Program-made: the position numbers and the translations under genes | Shown here: positions 8,351 through 9,612 of the stretch, one piece after another | Layout of the letters: each line of letters opens with the position of its first letter | Numbering within the stretch: the stretch's first letter is position 1 | The notes under the pieces: generated by a model | Database searches by the model: none | Told to the model about the DNA's origin: nothing | The model's input: the letters and a program-made list of their open reading frames with translations, nothing else | Source of the DNA: Gammaproteobacteria bacterium | Lineage (GTDB): Bacteria > Pseudomonadota > Gammaproteobacteria > UBA5335 > SLRW01 | Assembly (NCBI GenBank): GCA_007134115.1 | Contig: SLLK01000243.1 | Location: 1-9,612 of the forward strand | DNA length: 9,612 nt | Direction: 5' to 3'

Positions 8351-9131
8351 ACGTCGTCCCCGTCACCGGTGCGGACTGCCGGAACGCCAGACGGGTCGTG
8401 CCCAGCGGTTGGCTGTGAGCATCAAAGCGGCGCTCAACCATGTCCCCACTGCCGTCGGCAGCCATACGGACCACCGTTGAACATCGGGTGCCGTACTGTT
8501 CACCGCGGATGACCCCCGGCGAGAGCAGACGCTCGAACTCTACACCCACGCCGGTATCGGGTAGCTCGGCGTCCGGTGCGGGGACCGGATCATGCAACAT
8601 GGCCAGCAGCGCTTCCTGATCAGCCCCTGCCGCTACCTTCTCAACGAACGCGCGGCGACCACGGATGACCTTGGGCCAGGGGGTGTTGAGACGGGCATTG
8701 CTCAGCGCATACACGTCCGGTGGCAAGGGCTGCGGCATGCGCTGTTCGAGGTTGTTCAGGTAGTACATACCGGCCCCGTCGCCGGCCAGCAGGTTGAACG
8801 GCGCGTACGGGTCCGAGTCGCCGGCCAGCCGGTCCAGAGCCTGCGCCACGTCTTGACCATCAAGCAGCGCGTCGCGCACCAGCAAACCCCGGCTGCGCCG
8901 TCCCTCGCTCGCTTGCGGATCCCGCACATTGGTCACCGCAGCAAAGCGGCCGCCGCGCGTCACCCCCAGCCAGGTGCCACCCGCCAGTAAATCTCGCCCG
9001 GCGGCCACATCCGGTTCATCTTCCCACCACTGCAGCGGGGCGGTCGGGCGCGTGTGGAATTCGTCCCGATTGGCGGCCACAATCAACGGGAACTCGGGGC
9101 TTTGGTGCCAGGCAACAAAAAGAACGCACAT
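8343..9131 (-). CDS. NRDE family protein (TANGO2-like, formerly DUF833)
   Basis: This protein of 262 residues belongs to the NRDE/TANGO2 family, which is found in bacteria and eukaryotes. Its biochemical role is unsettled; heme trafficking and acyl-lipid metabolism have been proposed for eukaryotic members. Family landmarks occur in order: the conserved Met-Cys start (Cys2), AANRDEF (19-25), GGTWLG (51-56), TNVRDP (67-72), RSRGLLV (79-85), YAPFNLLAGD (109-118), LSNARLNTPWPKV (143-155) and YGTRCSTVV (213-221). The frame extends upstream to 9284, but the added residues are not family-like and would cover the promoter region. The ATG at 9131 gives the canonical MC start and has GGGA at 9142-9139, seven nt upstream. 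Cys2 lies where an N-terminal nucleophile-type residue would be after Met removal, but hydrolase activity is inference only. It is the first gene of the operon that continues into the S9 peptidase, tamA and tamB. Confidence 0.93.
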   Translation of the reverse strand: MCVLFVAWHQSPEFPLIVAANRDEFHTRPTAPLQWWEDEPDVAAGRDLLAGGTWLGVTRGGRFAAVTNVRDPQASEGRRSRGLLVRDALLDGQDVAQALDRLAGDSDPYAPFNLLAGDGAGMYYLNNLEQRMPQPLPPDVYALSNARLNTPWPKVIRGRRAFVEKVAAGADQEALLAMLHDPVPAPDAELPDTGVGVEFERLLSPGVIRGEQYGTRCSTVVRMAADGSGDMVERRFDAHSQPLGTTRLAFRQSAPVTGTTYD

Positions 9132-9186
9132 GCGTATATCCCGGGAGAAGAAAACTAAAGCAGCGCAAGCAGGCGCTGTTGGGACC

Positions 9187-9216
9187 ATCATACCGCCGGC
9201 AGGGTTCCGTGCCCAA
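9187..9216 (-). promoter_or_regulatory. Probable promoter of the NRDE-peptidase-tamA-tamB operon
   Basis: On the minus strand TTGGGC (9216-9211) and TATGAT (9192-9187) are separated by 18 nt. The -10 matches five of six consensus bases; the -35 matches mainly in its TTG. The predicted transcript start is near 9180, leaving a leader of about 50 nt before the ATG at 9131. It is the best candidate in the divergent intergenic region for the leftward operon. Confidence 0.5.
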
Positions 9217-9246
9217 CGCGCATCGGTGCCGTGGGCCGGCCAACGC

Positions 9247-9255
9247 TGGTATGAT
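9247..9255 (+). promoter_or_regulatory. Probable extended -10 promoter of the NADH dehydrogenase-like gene
   Basis: The plus strand reads TGGTATGAT, an extended -10 (TGn followed by a hexamer matching five of six consensus bases). No good -35 lies 17 nt upstream (TGCCGT at 9227-9232), which suits an extended -10 promoter. The predicted start near 9262 would give a leader of roughly 98 nt. That leader contains only a weak hairpin (GCTCG 9307-9311 with CGAGC 9318-9322). Confidence 0.5.
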
Positions 9256-9359
9256 GCGCCGCGCCGGCGAACGCCCACAGTCACGGTCGATGGCGCGCGG
9301 GGCCAGGCTCGAGCACGCGAGCAACGAAACAGTACTTACTCGGGGCAAGGCACATCATT

Positions 9360-9612
9360 ATGTCGAAGCACAGCGCGGAGCAGACACGGGTCGTCATCGT
9401 CGGCGGGGGATTCGGCGGCCTGTATGCGGCGCAACGGCTGTCGCGCGACCGTCACTACCAGGTGACGGTCATCGACAAACGCAACTACCACCTGTTCCAG
9501 CCGCTGCTCTACCAGGTCGCCACCGGCACGCTGTCACCGGGGGATATCGCCACGCCCATCCGGGCCGTGCTCAGGGGGCGCCGTAATGTACAGGTGCTGC
9601 AGGCCACCGTGC
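9360..9612 (+). CDS. Type II NADH dehydrogenase-like FAD/NAD(P) oxidoreductase (N-terminal part)
   Basis: The frame opens with ATG at 9360 and runs off the window after 84 codons. The first residues form a Rossmann FAD-binding site: VVIVGGGFGGLYAA with the glycine motif at residues 15-20, then an acidic Asp39 ending the second strand (VTVIDK). The stretch HLFQPLLYQVATGTLSP (44-60) is highly characteristic of type II NADH:quinone oxidoreductases and close relatives. Such enzymes are peripheral inner-membrane flavoproteins that pass electrons from NADH to quinone without pumping protons. AAGG at 9347-9350, nine nt before the ATG, is a reasonable ribosome site. The gene is divergent from the NRDE operon and shares its intergenic region. 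The remaining three quarters, including the NADH-binding domain and membrane-association region, are outside the window, so a related pyridine nucleotide-disulphide oxidoreductase cannot be fully excluded. I therefore leave the symbol blank. Confidence 0.88.
   Translation, partial: MSKHSAEQTRVVIVGGGFGGLYAAQRLSRDRHYQVTVIDKRNYHLFQPLLYQVATGTLSPGDIATPIRAVLRGRRNVQVLQATV

Larger units (their letters stand above)
9186..9256. repeat. 9-bp inverted repeat containing both divergent -10 boxes
   Basis: CATCATACC at 9186-9194 and GGTATGATG at 9248-9256 are perfect reverse complements separated by 53 nt, and each arm contains a TATGAT -10 box. The pair GTTGGG (9178-9183) and CCCAAC (9212-9217) is a second, shorter inverted match. 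The arms may simply reflect shared -10 sequence, or they may mark a symmetric binding site. Confidence 0.55.

Noticed and set aside
7463..8512. A 349-codon plus-strand open frame opposite the S9 peptidase and NRDE genes
   Set aside because: It crosses the boundary of two real genes in antisense and has no family-like motif, so it is a shadow frame.
9132..9284. N-terminal extension of the NRDE protein by 51 residues
   Set aside because: The added residues do not match the family, which starts with Met-Cys, and they would cover the divergent promoter region; the ATG at 9131 has its own ribosome site.

Overview
This is a GC-rich bacterial chromosomal window. It probably comes from a gammaproteobacterium: the tamA-tamB pair has the gene sizes typical of that class, the carboxylesterase resembles the Pseudomonas esterase type, and a type II NADH dehydrogenase gene follows. 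The genus cannot be fixed from the sequence alone. I see no phage, insertion sequence, CRISPR, tRNA or rRNA signal, and base composition looks even throughout.

Layout. Bases 1-132 are the last 43 codons of an unrecognised plus-strand gene. A plus-strand serine carboxylesterase follows (205-873). Next is a tightly packed minus-strand block read from right to left: an NRDE/TANGO2 family protein (9131-8343), a cytoplasmic S9 prolyl-oligopeptidase-like peptidase (8350-6455), TamA (about 6450-4702) and TamB (4705-914). The junctions are an 8-nt overlap, a 4-nt gap and a 4-nt overlap, so the four genes very likely form one translationally coupled operon. At the right edge a divergent plus-strand gene for a type II NADH dehydrogenase-like flavoprotein starts at 9360 and runs out of the window.

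How they work together. TamA (outer-membrane Omp85 barrel with POTRA domains) and TamB (inner-membrane-anchored, periplasm-spanning beta-rich protein) form the translocation and assembly module, which is implicated in outer-membrane protein assembly and phospholipid transport. The peptidase and NRDE protein lie upstream on the same probable transcript. They have no signal peptide and no established link to TamAB, so co-transcription may be only positional. The 228-nt gap 9132-9359 holds the likely divergent promoters for this operon and the dehydrogenase gene, whose -10 boxes sit in a perfect 9-bp inverted repeat.

All complete genes belong to known families and look intact. I found no convincing new system. 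The points most worth a second look are the operon linkage, the non-AUG starts of tamA and tamB, a lone cysteine pair in TamB, and the paired -10 boxes. Long open frames opposite tamB, tamA and the peptidase gene were judged to be codon-bias shadows.
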